Below the pieces are notes generated by a model. That model saw only the letters and a list, made by a program, of their open reading frames with translations, ran no database searches and had not been told where the DNA came from. A stretch of 64,000 nucleotides of DNA from Heterotrichella gracilis (taxonomy: Eukaryota > Sar > Xanthophyceae > Tribonematales > Xanthonemataceae): NCBI GenBank assembly GCA_032358255.1, contig JAULBX010004221.1, positions 62,001 through 126,000 on the forward strand. Reading direction: 5' to 3'. The translations under genes and the position numbers were made by a program. Shown here piece by piece: positions 48,001-55,600 of the stretch (its first letter is position 1; each line of letters begins with the position of its first letter).

Positions 48001-48629
48001 CTGGGGCGGGGTGCTGAACAGCTGCTGGTCAAAGAGATCCGCACCCGCGATGAAAGCTGCAAAGCGCCTGGGCTCCTGGGTGGCTGGCGGCCACTCGCTT
48101 TCCACATCCCAGCGGTCCCGGGGGAGCAACCTGGGGATGGTGGAGGAAAACTCAAGGTGGAGGAAATTTCGGTGGGGACATCCAGGGGGTTTTAGCCCGT
48201 AATGTGACTATGAGGAGCGCATGCTGCCCTGTGTTTGTATGAGATGGCACTGCCGTCGTGGCAGTGTATTGTTTAGGGTGTAGGGTGTAGACATGGGGTG
48301 TGGTAGCCAGGCGCCTGCAACATACACCTGAAAAGCTAAGGGGGTGCAATGGCAAGAAGCTGCTATCATACCAAACAGCAGACTACAAGAAGGGTCGGGT
48401 ACAGAGTCAAGTAGCAAAAAATGGAAGTCTGGATGAGAAAGCACCTGCTGGCATCTGGTGTGGCATCTGGTGTGGCAGCCAAGCGGGAGGCGGTGGACGT
48501 GATGAACAGCCTCTGGACCTTTTTCTCTGCCTCTTCTTTGATTTGGAGCTGCTTCTGAAAGGGCGTGAGGTCTAACAGCTCCAGCAGCTCCTCATCGTCG
48601 AAATCTATCCCCACAGTCACCCCCGGCAT
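1..48629 (-). CDS. Giant multimodular type I polyketide synthase without in-module acyltransferases (5' part, runs off left edge)
   Basis: This intron-split gene encodes an assembly-line PKS that would build a polyketide in the cytosol by decarboxylative condensation on carrier-protein-bound thioesters. Seven KS domains are visible, each with an active-site TACS-type Cys and the HGTGT and GH(T/A)E histidines. Between them lie DH, MT, ER, KR and ACP domains in PKS order, with no AT (no GHSxGE-type domain) after any KS. The chosen start is the ATG at 48,629, in an AACAAGATGCC context with an in-frame TAG two codons upstream. Its first exon (to about 48,446) joins in frame to the KS1 exon. Domain order is continuous and I see no internal stop-promoter break, so one gene is the simplest reading, but two or more adjacent genes cannot be excluded. 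The last exon visible (16-1) continues a KR beyond the window. Known relatives are the giant PKSs of chlorophytes, including Chlamydomonas PKS1, implicated in zygospore wall maturation. PKS identity is near certain; the single-gene model is about 0.7. Confidence 0.9.
2886..3053 (-). repeat. Intron flanked by 13-bp direct repeats at both splice sites
   Basis: The 13-mer TACCTGTGCCATG occurs at 2,886-2,898 and again at 3,041-3,053. On the gene strand both copies read CATGGCACAGGTA, with the cut at CAG|GTA, so the 155-bp intron (3,043-2,889) equals the repeat period. It interrupts the KS7 HGTGT motif. Confidence 0.9.
3910..4432 (-). other. Long AT-rich intron in KS7
   Basis: This stretch of about 0.5 kb separates the conserved KS start (RLPSAG) from the RWDAD exon. 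It is AT-rich, with short ATTATAACATTA direct repeats near 4,350-4,375, and I see no coding or RNA signal in it. Confidence 0.6.
4565..9140 (-). other. PKS module 6: KS6-DH6-KR6-ACP10
   Basis: Most of KS6 lies in one long exon (about 8,640-7,560), unlike the other KSs, which are cut into pieces. It has [11 protein letters not shown] (about 8.37 kb), [11 protein letters not shown] (about 7.98 kb) and GHTEGAAG (about 7.85 kb), and an unusual end GTNGHAM in place of GTNAHAx. DH6 has [13 protein letters not shown] (about 7.13 kb) and [10 protein letters not shown] (about 6.76 kb), both complete. KR6 is split in its cofactor loop (VTGGIGG, then GLGSL-like after the intron at about 5.75 kb) and has FSS...NYAAAN (about 5.38 kb). 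ACP10 has MEAGLDSM (about 4.7 kb). Expected unit: alkene. Confidence 0.85.
9240..9490 (-). other. Degenerate acyl carrier protein (no phosphopantetheine serine)
   Basis: The exon directly after ACP9 keeps carrier-like spacing ([17 protein letters not shown], then a helix and FNVTIP), but the position of GxDSx is occupied by LTPIQ. There is no Ser to carry the prosthetic arm. It lies between ACP9 and the N-terminus of KS6. It may be a decayed third carrier or serve as a structural linker. Confidence 0.65.
14036..14275 (-). repeat. Intron flanked by 13-bp direct repeats at both splice sites
   Basis: ACCTGCAATGACA is present at 14,036-14,048 and 14,263-14,275, 227 bp apart. On the gene strand both ends read TGTCATTGCAG|GT, and splicing joins VIAG to ALQDAG in KS5. 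The intron is AT-rich between the repeats. Confidence 0.9.
16450..16513 (-). repeat. Introner-like repeat copy starting at a 5' splice site (copy a)
   Basis: On the gene strand the intron begins GTAGGGGACATTGTGGACAG and continues GAGGGTGCTGCCCTC. The same opening is found at several other introns in the window. It follows the KR4 exon ending GMAAG. Confidence 0.7.
17717..17744. other. Perfect 13-bp inverted repeat upstream of the KR4 exon
   Basis: TAGGATATTTTGC and its reverse complement are separated by two bases, in the intron just 5' of the acceptor at about 17,669. Confidence 0.8.
21233..21462 (-). repeat. Threefold duplication of the KS4 exon acceptor region
   Basis: The acceptor and exon start (gene strand GCGCAG|GTGTCTGGTGGCC) are repeated upstream in the intron at about 21,330-21,368 and 21,432-21,462. 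ATTAGGG-type motifs lie between copies. The rest of the 0.4 kb intron up to the ACP6 exon shows nothing recognisable. Confidence 0.8.
22370..22585. repeat. Low-complexity GGTAAAAG-type tract in an intron
   Basis: The plus strand is a purine-rich array of variants of AAAGGTAAAAG over about 200 bp. On the gene strand it is a long pyrimidine tract between the KR3 tail and the linker exon. Confidence 0.75.
22585..23835 (-). other. Ketoreductase KR3
   Basis: The cofactor loop [10 protein letters not shown] lies at about 23,820. LGGVLADA and the catalytic FSS...NYAAAN follow at 23.3-23.1 kb. The conserved tail VQWGGWDVG lies at about 23.02 kb and a C-terminal helix segment at 22.76-22.59 kb. All catalytic residues (Ser, Tyr, Asn) are present, and the Asp in LAD matches the B-type hallmark position. 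Its first intron starts with the shared repeat sequence reported separately (about 23,614). Confidence 0.85.
23532..23614 (-). repeat. Introner-like repeat copy starting at a 5' splice site (copy b)
   Basis: The intron after the first KR3 exon begins GTAGGGGATGGTGTGGACGG and continues GAGAGAGTGC, matching copy a with a few substitutions. Confidence 0.65.
24030..25690 (-). other. Enoylreductase ER3
   Basis: This is a medium-chain dehydrogenase-type ER that reduces the enoyl thioester with NADPH. It shows [17 protein letters not shown] (about 25.65 kb), GxGDxVFGI (about 25.3 kb), the cofactor loop [13 protein letters not shown] (about 24.85 kb), [10 protein letters not shown] and [10 protein letters not shown] (about 24.6 kb), in the order known from bacterial and fungal ERs. 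It is split over four exons. It is the only ER found in the seven modules. Confidence 0.9.
25750..25878. mobile_element. MITE-like fold-back element in a PKS intron
   Basis: Two arms of about 60 bp (25,750-25,811 and 25,819-25,878) are imperfect inverted repeats of each other. The outer ends match as AAGGAAGCGCYTRTAGGT and the inner ends as GTRTTACAGYTGSCTAGG, with about a 7-bp centre. The element encodes nothing. The size and near-complete palindrome are typical of a non-autonomous fold-back transposon. I could not establish a target-site duplication with certainty. Confidence 0.75.
26055..26140 (+). repeat. Introner-like repeat copy in reverse orientation (copy e)
   Basis: The plus strand reads GGTAGAGGACATAGTGGGCA, then GGAGGGCATTGCCCTTCTCTC, and ends GGACAGGCTGCGCAGC, matching the gene-strand copies a and c. 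Here the element is antisense to the gene and does not coincide with a splice site. Confidence 0.65.
28262..28404 (-). repeat. Introner-like repeat copy starting at a 5' splice site (copy c)
   Basis: The intron in KS3 begins GTAGGAGACATAATATTAG, followed by TGGACAGGAGGG. A second internal GGGGCATAGTGGACAGG lies about 65 bp on. It ends with GCGCCTGTTCACAGACAGGC. Confidence 0.65.
29496..29590. repeat. 50-bp tandem duplication in a KS3 intron
   Basis: TTGTGCAAAGTYATGGTGAA and the following 25 bp occur at 29,496-29,540 and again at 29,546-29,590 with a few substitutions. Confidence 0.85.
31560..33070 (-). other. Ketoreductase KR2
   Basis: One long exon (about 33,070-31,914) holds the structural half and the catalytic half of a short-chain dehydrogenase-type KR, and the end follows at about 31,790. 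The NADPH loop is ITGGTGALG, the catalytic Ser is in IFSSLAAF, and Tyr and Asn are in SYAAAN. The loop [10 protein letters not shown] lacks the Asp at the third LDD position often used to call B-type stereochemistry, so the hydroxyl configuration may differ from KR3, KR5 and KR6. Confidence 0.85.
36359..36629 (-). repeat. Exon-edge duplication in KS2 (acceptor side)
   Basis: The exon start at 36,359-36,450 has an upstream intronic copy at 36,551-36,629. The copy is nearly identical apart from a short internal deletion and includes the CCTGCAG acceptor. Confidence 0.9.
37488..37651 (-). repeat. Exon-edge duplication in KS2 separated by CCCTAAA motifs
   Basis: The exon end at 37,588-37,651 (encoding [16 protein letters not shown] with its donor) is copied almost unchanged at 37,488-37,551, a 100-bp offset with about five differences in 64. 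The spacer contains AAACCCTAAACCCTAACA. The intronic copy keeps the donor. Confidence 0.9.
37795..38283 (-). other. Long intron in KS2 with microsatellite
   Basis: About 0.5 kb without coding signal. It contains a short CA-rich tract followed by a run of A (38,125-38,158). Nothing else is recognised. Confidence 0.5.
38980..40465 (-). other. Three tandem acyl carrier proteins (ACP1-ACP3)
   Basis: Three phosphopantetheine sites lie in a row: GLDSIAA (about 40.38 kb), GLDSIAA (about 39.83 kb) and GVDSIG (about 39.54 kb). Each is preceded by DQPLMEAG and followed by an (A)VEL(R/K)N helix and a (Y/L)P(T/S)I/V-type segment. ACP3 is cut by an intron just after DSIG (phase 1) and resumes at about 39,225. 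Tandem carriers in PKSs usually raise throughput. Confidence 0.9.
40730..42365 (-). other. C-methyltransferase domain MT2 (tandem copy)
   Basis: This second SAM methyltransferase follows MT1 directly. It has the motifs [12 protein letters not shown] (about 41.73 kb), [14 protein letters not shown] and FGLTEGWWL (about 41.36 kb) in the same order as MT1. The segment [16 protein letters not shown] is nearly identical in both, so the pair arose by internal duplication. Both SAM loops are intact, so both could be active. The tandem arrangement would fit two successive methylations (gem-dimethyl), or redundancy. A Pro/Lys-rich linker follows and leads to ACP1. Confidence 0.85.
42701..42742. other. 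Perfect 18-bp inverted repeat in an MT1 intron
   Basis: TTAAAATGTTCATGCATA (42,701-42,718) is followed after six bases by its exact reverse complement (42,725-42,742). It could fold as a strong hairpin in the pre-mRNA. No coding sequence is involved. Confidence 0.85.
42940..43125 (-). repeat. Intron flanked by 11-bp direct repeats at both splice sites
   Basis: ACCTTGCAGTT is found at 42,940-42,950 and 43,115-43,125. On the gene strand both junctions read AACTGCAAG|GT, inside MT1 (YNCK joined to VLLKQNG). Confidence 0.85.
45230..45351 (-). repeat. Introner-like repeat copy starting at a 5' splice site (copy d)
   Basis: The intron inside DH1 begins GTAGGAGAAACCCTAAAGC and contains GGTGGTGGACAGGAGGGC about 40 bp later. 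It splits DH1 between LICPG and AMLLE. Confidence 0.6.
46211..46509 (-). repeat. Exon-edge duplication in KS1 (exon 3' end copied into the intron)
   Basis: The exon end at 46,405-46,509 (encoding [14 protein letters not shown] and its donor) has a decayed copy at 46,211-46,305 inside the following intron. The copy preserves the TACCTGCCATGCCCACCACT donor-side sequence but carries an internal rearrangement. An introner-like stretch adjoins it. Confidence 0.85.
47218..47461 (-). repeat. Threefold exon-edge duplication at the KS1 active-site exon
   Basis: The acceptor-side exon start (GGAGGCGGAGCAGGCGGTGT and onward, encoding the DTACSAS region) is present in the exon at 47,218-47,270. It is repeated in the intron at about 47,319-47,375 and 47,420-47,461. 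TTAGGGTT-like telomeric motifs lie between copies. The intron copies are shortened. Confidence 0.85.
47266..47755 (-). other. Repeat-rich intron in KS1
   Basis: This intron of about 0.5 kb holds the two intronic copies of the active-site exon start and several TTAGGG/CCCTAA-type motifs. At about 47,677-47,705 it also holds a decayed copy of the preceding exon's end (GTATGACATGCAGCCACAGG against GTAGGACATACGGCCACAGG at 47,770). Confidence 0.75.
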
Positions 48630-51600
48630 CTTGTTCTATTGAAGTGGGGGTGGAAGCGGTTGGGGGTGGAATTGGAGTGCCTGGAACAGAGATGGTGCAC
48701 TGTTTATGAGACGTTTGACAGAGATAAATGCAAGGTGTGGTGGAAGCACTGTCCGGCTGCGTGGTTAGCGGCGCAGCAATGGCGTTCATTGTGCAGCTAT
48801 GGGAACTGCCGAAGGTGATGCTCAAACGACTCTGGTGTCACGAGCACACTACCTTTCAATATATAAGCGTGGTAAATATGTATGCGTATGCCCAACATGC
48901 CTCCCTTTCGCGCAACAAGCGGAACCTATGTTCAAGTGAGTCCGGTGGCTTGGCCACCATCCACTATGCATGCAATGCATGCCCGAAGGCAAAACGCAAT
49001 GCGACAAACTTGCCGCCTAGCATATGCACTCACACCAGCAACTGAAAACCAGCTCAGCGTGCGGAGGTGTTTGCCGCCGTTGCCAAGAATGAACTCGCCT
49101 GAACTCCTCGACTGGTCTGTTCAGTTCCGGAGAGTGCATGCCACCGGAACGAAAACCCGCAGTGCAAACCTCGAGGTGGCTGGGACCAACAACGCGTGTA
49201 TGACGATGCATTCACTGCCTAGCTCATGGCAGAGCGTCTACTTCAGCCCTGGGCAAACTGGTGCCAGCAACTGCGCTGGATGCCAAGGGGAACATACCAT
49301 ATATGGGCCACCACCCAAGCGGCAGTTCACTTTCCTCCGGCTTTTGAGAGTGCCATAAAAGTACCAGCTTGCGTTGCAGGAGCAGCACACCTCGTTCGCA
49401 AAAAATATACCATGCCCTGTCTGGCCTTGTCACACTTGAAACCTGTATACCTGTGGCTCAGCCCCCAGTGGGTGGCATGCCACCAACGTTGGGGCAAGCT
49501 TACCAAGGTACATGAAGCAACTGGCACTGCTTGAAAGCAATTAGCCTTCTTAACGTACAGATTGCTAACTGGCTCGGCACCTAGTGCGTATAGTGCGCTG
49601 TAGTCGGTCACCGCGTTCAGGACTTGGTCTCCACAGGCAGCTGTGCCATGAAGGTGCAGAACGGCAAAGGGCAGGGCCTTTGGAGGAGACACTGTGACTG
49701 TGATGTCAAGGCTCACTTGAGATTATGAAACAGCCAGCACTAACGTGGTGAGTGGCATTGTGGGCTTGCTACCTGGTCACAACCAACCAATGGGGTTCTC
49801 AACCAGTGGGTTTTTATAACCAACCAGTGTGGGGTGCTCATGCTGGTGAGGAGGAGTATGCAGGCAGTGGCGCATATATACAGTAAACTCACTGCTGTAT
49901 AGATACAGTAGGCACACTTGATGACGTGCTGCATGAGCTTATAAGCACTGGCGGAAACCCTAGAACCCTAACCACTCAACGGTGTGGCGCAACTGGTGCA
50001 ACTGGTAACCCCTTGTAACTGCCGCAGGTTGATGGGCCTATCTGTACTTGGGTCTTGAGCTTTCACTTGCCTGGAAGGACAGGTTGCTCTGAGGAACTGC
50101 TTGTTGTCTGTCACCAAGCCAGTGTTCTGCAACCAAGTTGGTATCCCCGCTTGATATGATATGCTTTGTAGGCACAAGGTGACCACTGTGGTCCACTGAG
50201 CACCACTTTAAACTCTATGCAGTCCTAGCCCTATTCACAGCTCTTGCATCCATGCTCCCACTCCCCACTGTCCAAGGGAAGGGAGACGGGGGCAGCGGGC
50301 AAGGCAGCAGACCCTTTCACAAGCATGGGTCCAGCCCCACGTCTACCTTTTTGAGACCCGCTTTCACCACCGTTCATGGAGGTTAATGTAAGTAGTCAGC
50401 CATAGTACACTTGAGTCCACTTGCAGCATCCAACAGGGTTGTTGGCCGCCAGCTGCCCACCACCACCACGCTCCACTCCAGCACAAGGGTTTCAGCCCGG
50501 GGCTCCATATGCCCAGGGCAACCCAACGTGGTCCTTGTTCAAACTGCCAAGCAGGTGTTCAGGGCTGGCTGCACCTTAAGTCTATCACCACTGTACACAA
50601 TGAAGGCTTGCATATCTATGCTGCTGGCCACAGGAGCTGCAACTGGGTGTTGGGCCATGTGGTGGGTGATGGTGGCCACAAACCGTTAGATAGGCAGCTG
50701 TCCTTCAAGACGATTATCGGAAGCCCATGCACCGCGATTCAGCCAGAGGAAAGTCTGGCCACATCGACGCCATCTGCTCAAGTGTGCAACTCGTTCCAAA
50801 TGTTGCGCCAGCGCTCCGCTAGGCCGGTCCCTGGCCGGGCGGCCCGCGGGGGGTATGATCTGCTCCGCGGCCCAGCTCGTGACAGTTGAGTAATCATCCT
50901 CCCCCGAACGGTTGGTATCACCGTTGAACCCCTGCGGCTGGCGCCAATCTGGGACAGAAATCACCCGAACCATCCGCAATTTTAGCTACTCGACCGCCTG
51001 CTGCTGGGGGCTGCAGAGGTGATGCAGCGACTCGGGCAAAACCGTTGCGCCTGCCCTTGTACAAGTTGTTCTGGTAGGGCGTTAAACTTCAAGCACGCAC
51101 GCCATGCCGGTGTTAACGAGTCGTCGAGCGTCAAGTCGCTGATACGGATCGTTGGAGACTACGTTGGCTGTTGCTTGGTAAGTCATGACAGGGTGGGGCA
51201 ACATGGGGGGCAAGGGGGGAGCATGGCATGGGGGACGAACCTGGTGGCTGCACACAACCTGCATCGTAGCGAAGCCTTGCGCTTGTTAAGCACGGCACTT
51301 GTTGCCGTGCTTTCTTGGGTATACAACGTCCACCTCTGTTACTTCGGGTTTTCTCGTGTGGCTGGAAGAAACTAGGCGAGGGGTCCGCGAGGGAGGAGGA
51401 GGGGTCGGGGGAATCACCTTTTGAGGATGCGGCAGGGCTTTGGTTGCAGATGTTGCTATACCTCCAGCATGTTGAACTCAGTTGGGTTTTCCTGAAGTGG
51501 GTTTCAGGTGCTACACAGTTAAGCAGCAAGAATCTACCGATCTTGGAGTCTAGTCCCCCCTGTTGCTGGTGCCTCGCCTGTGTATTCCCCCTGCCCAAAC

Positions 51601-52623
51601 CCCTGCAGCAATTGCAAGCTTTCCACAAAGGAACCGTTTACTGCGCGCAAGCGACTCAGATTGAACTCTTTTGTGTTTCTTTTGGTCCTCAATTGAGCCT
51701 GGCTGGAGTTTTACTGGCTAATTCGACGCACTTTGTTGTTGCCTGGAGCAGGGTCACTCGGGCTGCGCCACCCTTGTTTGTGCCCCTACCAAGCGCCTAC
51801 CGTTGCTAATTACTCTAACTTAGAGCGGGTTCTAACCCACCATCCGTTTGTTGTTAGACAGTAGAGCGTTGCATGCTTGGGTCCAGTGAGGTGGGGTTGG
51901 CTCGACGCGTTGCCCCTGCATCGTTCTTGTGCATGCAGTGTAGTCACTGAAGGGGGTTCTGCACTCGCGCACGCCTGGTTGACACCCAGTGCGCGCACTG
52001 CTTGATGGGTAGCTCGTCTGTCGAGTCAGGTTAGGGCAAACAGGTCTAGCCATGCACGCATCCGCCTTTGGTGCCGTCGTAAGCATGCTCACCACACACC
52101 CCTTTGCACCATGCAGGCTCAACCACCAAAAGGACAGCAGGAGCCCTACTGACCTAGCACCCCGCTTTTTGCTGCATCGGTAGCCCCCGTCAGATATCCG
52201 AGCTGCTGTACCTTGGAGCCCCGCAGCAGTTTGTCAGCCTGCAGCCAGTCGAACGATCCCTCCCGCCACACCAGATCGAAGGGGATCGTGAAGGGGCAAA
52301 CCCAACAGCACGCACGGCACAGATAGCAGGTGCGAACCAAGCTCGTACCACTCGCATCTATCTGGCTTGGTTTTGCACGGGTTGATGACGTTGGAGGTCG
52401 ACTAGCTTCTCGAAGGTGGCCGTGGCTCGAGCTCCATTCGAGGCAGCTGCAGATCACCTAGTTGCACTGTGGCTCAAACGCCTGTTTCGTTCCTGTTGCA
52501 GGTACTCCGCGAGGTTTCAAGGGTGCAAGCCCCACCCTCAGGTTTTGCCTGCCCTTGGTTCCAAGAGCCACGTAGGCCGGCACCAGGACTTGCCTGCTGT
52601 GGGTAGTCTTGAGGCACCATACC
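48630..52623. other. Intergenic region between divergent genes
   Basis: Four kilobases lie between the PKS start (minus) and the secreted-protein gene (plus), so both promoters should be here. A TATA-like ATATATAAG lies at about 48,859. The open frames present (for example 49,327-49,716 on the minus strand, about 129 codons) match nothing I recognise and lack supporting structure. Part of the stretch (50.8-51.1 kb) is markedly GC-richer. No rRNA or tRNA was recognised. Confidence 0.5.
51288..51312. other. Perfect 10-bp hairpin in the intergenic region
   Basis: AAGCACGGCA, a five-base loop, then TGCCGTGCTT. Its role is unknown; it has no attached U-tract of bacterial terminator type. Confidence 0.7.
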
Positions 52624-55600
52624 ATGGCGCACTCAAGGCATGCCACACATGGGCGCCTGTGCTGGATAGCCGTGGCGCTGCTCCTCTCCGCCGCCTGTTG
52701 CACAGCTGACATGTACGAGGAGAAGTTCCCCGGCGGGGGTGGCAAGTGCTACAACGGCACTGTGCAGGACCTGCAAATACCAGTGTCGGTGCAGTACACC
52801 AAGACAGTGGCCTCCCACAGCACCACCTTCAACTTTGTGGTACGCACCCTCCCTTGCAGCATACCCTAGCCTGTTGCATCCAGCTGTGCACAAATGCTGG
52901 CACCATTATCAAGCTGTCCTTGCAGAGAGCAACACGTAGATGCTAGCGATGGTAGAGTGAATTTTGCGCTGCTGCTGACTATGTCACTAAGTCCATCCTG
53001 GAGATTTTGCTACCTTTGATGCTGAAAGTTTACGCTTGCCATCCCCCCAGGTGACCACCCTCCCTGTCGAGGAGGGGTCCATCGAGGACCGGCCCCTCAA
53101 CTTCATCGCCATCAGGCTGGCAGACAGCCTGGCCAAGGCCGCCCAATACATCCAGCGCAGCTCACCAGGAGAGCTCATCGTGGGAGAGAACGCCTTTGGT
53201 AAGCAGCCACTTCCTCTCTGTTGCCTTTCTACCCAAATCGCTTACACACGCACAACCACAGCCTCTTGCTCTATGCTTGCCCCTCACATGCCTGTAGCAC
53301 ATGACCCTGCACCCACTTATATGTGCTGGGTGCACCTCCATCACCTCCGCCTTAATCCTTAATCCTTGCTGTGCTACAAAAACATGTTCACTAAACACAT
53401 TGACCTGACTCCTGCACAGTGTCCCTCCAATACCCTGACCACCTGTGCCCACCGCAGGCGGCTCTGTATTCCTCATTGCTGGTGACGACCTCGAGGACCT
53501 GTACGACTACCTTCCCTCAGAGGGCCCCCGCACCGCCACCTACAGCCTCACCATCTGGCAGTCCCCCGACTGGCACGACCACCTGTGGCTGACAGACGTG
53601 TGCGAGCAGGATGTGGTGGTGTATGCTGAAGACAGGCCCTACATGGCGCAGCCCAAGGAGGGAGAGGATGGCATGCCCGGCAGCTGCTTGTGAGTAGACC
53701 CACTTGGAAACCTGCCAAACTGAACCTGCACGCTGGACCATAAAATGGTCGCCAGCAGTCTCTTGTGTGGTGCTTGTGGGTAGGCTTGAACCCTTGTGTA
53801 GGGTTGTTGGTACCAAGTTGTTGGTTGCTTGTGTGTCAGAAAGCCCTCGTGAAGGGATTATTACCTCCATTAACCTCTTTCAAAAACCCTCCCTAAAACC
53901 CTACTGAAACCCTCTCCCTGCCTCCCGCAGTGTGTTTGTTGGCACCGAGGAGGAGTGCGGCTTCACCCTGCTTGCTGACAAGGACTACCTGCCCACCACC
54001 GCCAAGCCAAGCACCGTGGCAGACCAGGCAGTGGCTGCGCTGAGTGTGGTCAACGCACTGGCAGCATACAACGAGTCGCCAGAGCCAGGTGCGCAAGGGT
54101 TTGGCGTGAACCCTAAACAGCTGTGAGGGTACTGCCAGCTGTGCAAGGGGGAGGAATCCTGCAGGTGCCAGGGGAGGTATTGCAGGCTACCTCCTCCTTG
54201 CGAATGGAACTAATTTCAGTGGGTTTTTTTGAGGGGAGGGGAGGTATCAGGGGAGGGCCAAATCAGCTTCTTAAACCTCTTCCTTGGCTAAATCAATCTT
54301 GCGCTACTCCTTTGCAGGCTCCATGTCAGCAGCCAGCATCGACGGCCCCGCCAACGTGTTTTCCAAGGCCCTGGATGAGCCTATGCCTATTGACGCCTCA
54401 GCGCCAGCTGAGGCAATGCCTCTGATGGACACCATCATGATGCCCCTTGGTAGCACCACTACCATGCCCATGCATGGTAGTGGAGATCCCATGGTGATTG
54501 CCATGCCCCCCAACCTGACCGAGCTGGCGTACCAGAATACCATGCCGGTGAGTAGGGTTTAACGAGTTAGGGTACTTGTGTATAGGTGTGTGTCTAATGT
54601 TGGTAGTTTGTATGGGAGTTAGGGTACTTGTGTATAGGTGTGTGCCTAATATTGGGAGGTTGTATGGCACCCATGCTGACCTTGCATGATAGCGTTCACA
54701 CACGCCACAATATCATGGATTACTCATGGAATCAGCAGGAATCTGAAATAACTCATTGTTTTTTTCTTGCAGACAACGGAAGTTTTGGAGCCCATCTACC
54801 TGGCTAACGACGGGGCAGCTGCTAGCTACCCACCAGAGCCAGACACGCCCTCCATCAACTTCGCCCCCCTGCCAATGGCCTACCCATACTACTCCCCACC
54901 ACCAGGCCCAGCCCCATACTACTACAGTAAGTTTGGCTGTTACATATGCTTTGGCACACCAGTACTGCCATTTGGGAGCCCCTTCTTGTACTGCTATAGT
55001 GTGATTGTCACTTGTGAGTGAGGCCTGTTCAAGCCTTCCTAGCGCACTCCTCACCCATTGAAGAAATGGAACAGCACCCTGTCCCTTGTGCAGCATGCAG
55101 AAACCCTAAACCATGTCCATCCACTCCTGCAGGCCCATCTCCCAAGCCCTACAGCTACGGGTACTACTCCCACGGCTACCCATACTACAACTACTACTCA
55201 GCCGAGGACGACAGCGAGAGCCCAGAGATTGGCGACTCATGGTCCATGGCGCCTGGCTGTTCAAATGCAACCGATGCTGGTGAAGCCACCTGCCTGATCG
55301 AGGGCTCCTGCACAGAGGCCTTCAGCAAGGACGTAAGTCATGCTCCTCATGCATTACGAGCTACTGCCGCTTTGCGCAACCTGGGTGCATTTCTTTTGTA
55401 GTATCTCTTTTCATTGATTTGGAGGGTGGTCTGTAGCATTAATGCTACCATGAGAACTTTAATATCACTGTAGCAATTGTGATATATCAAAGTCCTCCTG
55501 GCATTACAGACATCACTGTAGCAATTGCTAGTATTTTTATCAAAATCACAGTAATTGGGAAATTGGTCAATGGAATACCATCATTGTCTGCATGCCATCA

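Larger units (their letters stand above)
45660..48446 (-). other. Ketosynthase KS1 (first KS, N-terminally shortened)
   Basis: The KS is spread over at least four exons: about 48,136-47,756, 47,265-46,885, 46,630-46,413 and 46,040-45,903, with the C-terminal GTNAH in the next exon. The nucleophile Cys (DTACSAS) and both His motifs ([23 protein letters not shown], with the conserved Lys) are present, so condensation activity is expected. The residues before RWD are replaced by a short non-KS leader. It resembles KS4 and KS5 (SVAxGR, QGTNAH) more than KS2, KS3, KS6 and KS7. Confidence 0.8.
38930..48629 (-). other. PKS module 1: KS1-DH1-MT1-MT2-ACP1-ACP2-ACP3
   Basis: A leader of about 60 residues, acidic then helix-like ([16 protein letters not shown]), leads straight into KS1 at the PRDRWD motif. 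The usual KS N-terminal strand (VGMACRFPG-like) and any loading module are missing. KS1 has DTACSAS (about 47,237), MHGTGT and GHTEPAAG, and its FAYQGTNAH end lies at about 45.6 kb. DH1 follows with [12 protein letters not shown] (about 45.4 kb) and [10 protein letters not shown] (about 44.7 kb), both catalytic motifs present. Two methyltransferases and three carriers complete the module. There is no KR, so the DH may be idle or act on a later intermediate. As the first module it must accept a starter unit delivered in trans. Confidence 0.85.

Noticed and set aside
49327-49716. Minus-strand open frame of 129 codons in the intergenic region
   Set aside because: It has no recognised domain, no splice partners and no good start context, so it is not reported as a gene.
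51288-51312. Hairpin considered as a transcription terminator
   Set aside because: The setting is eukaryotic nuclear DNA and there is no following T-tract, so it is listed only as a structure.
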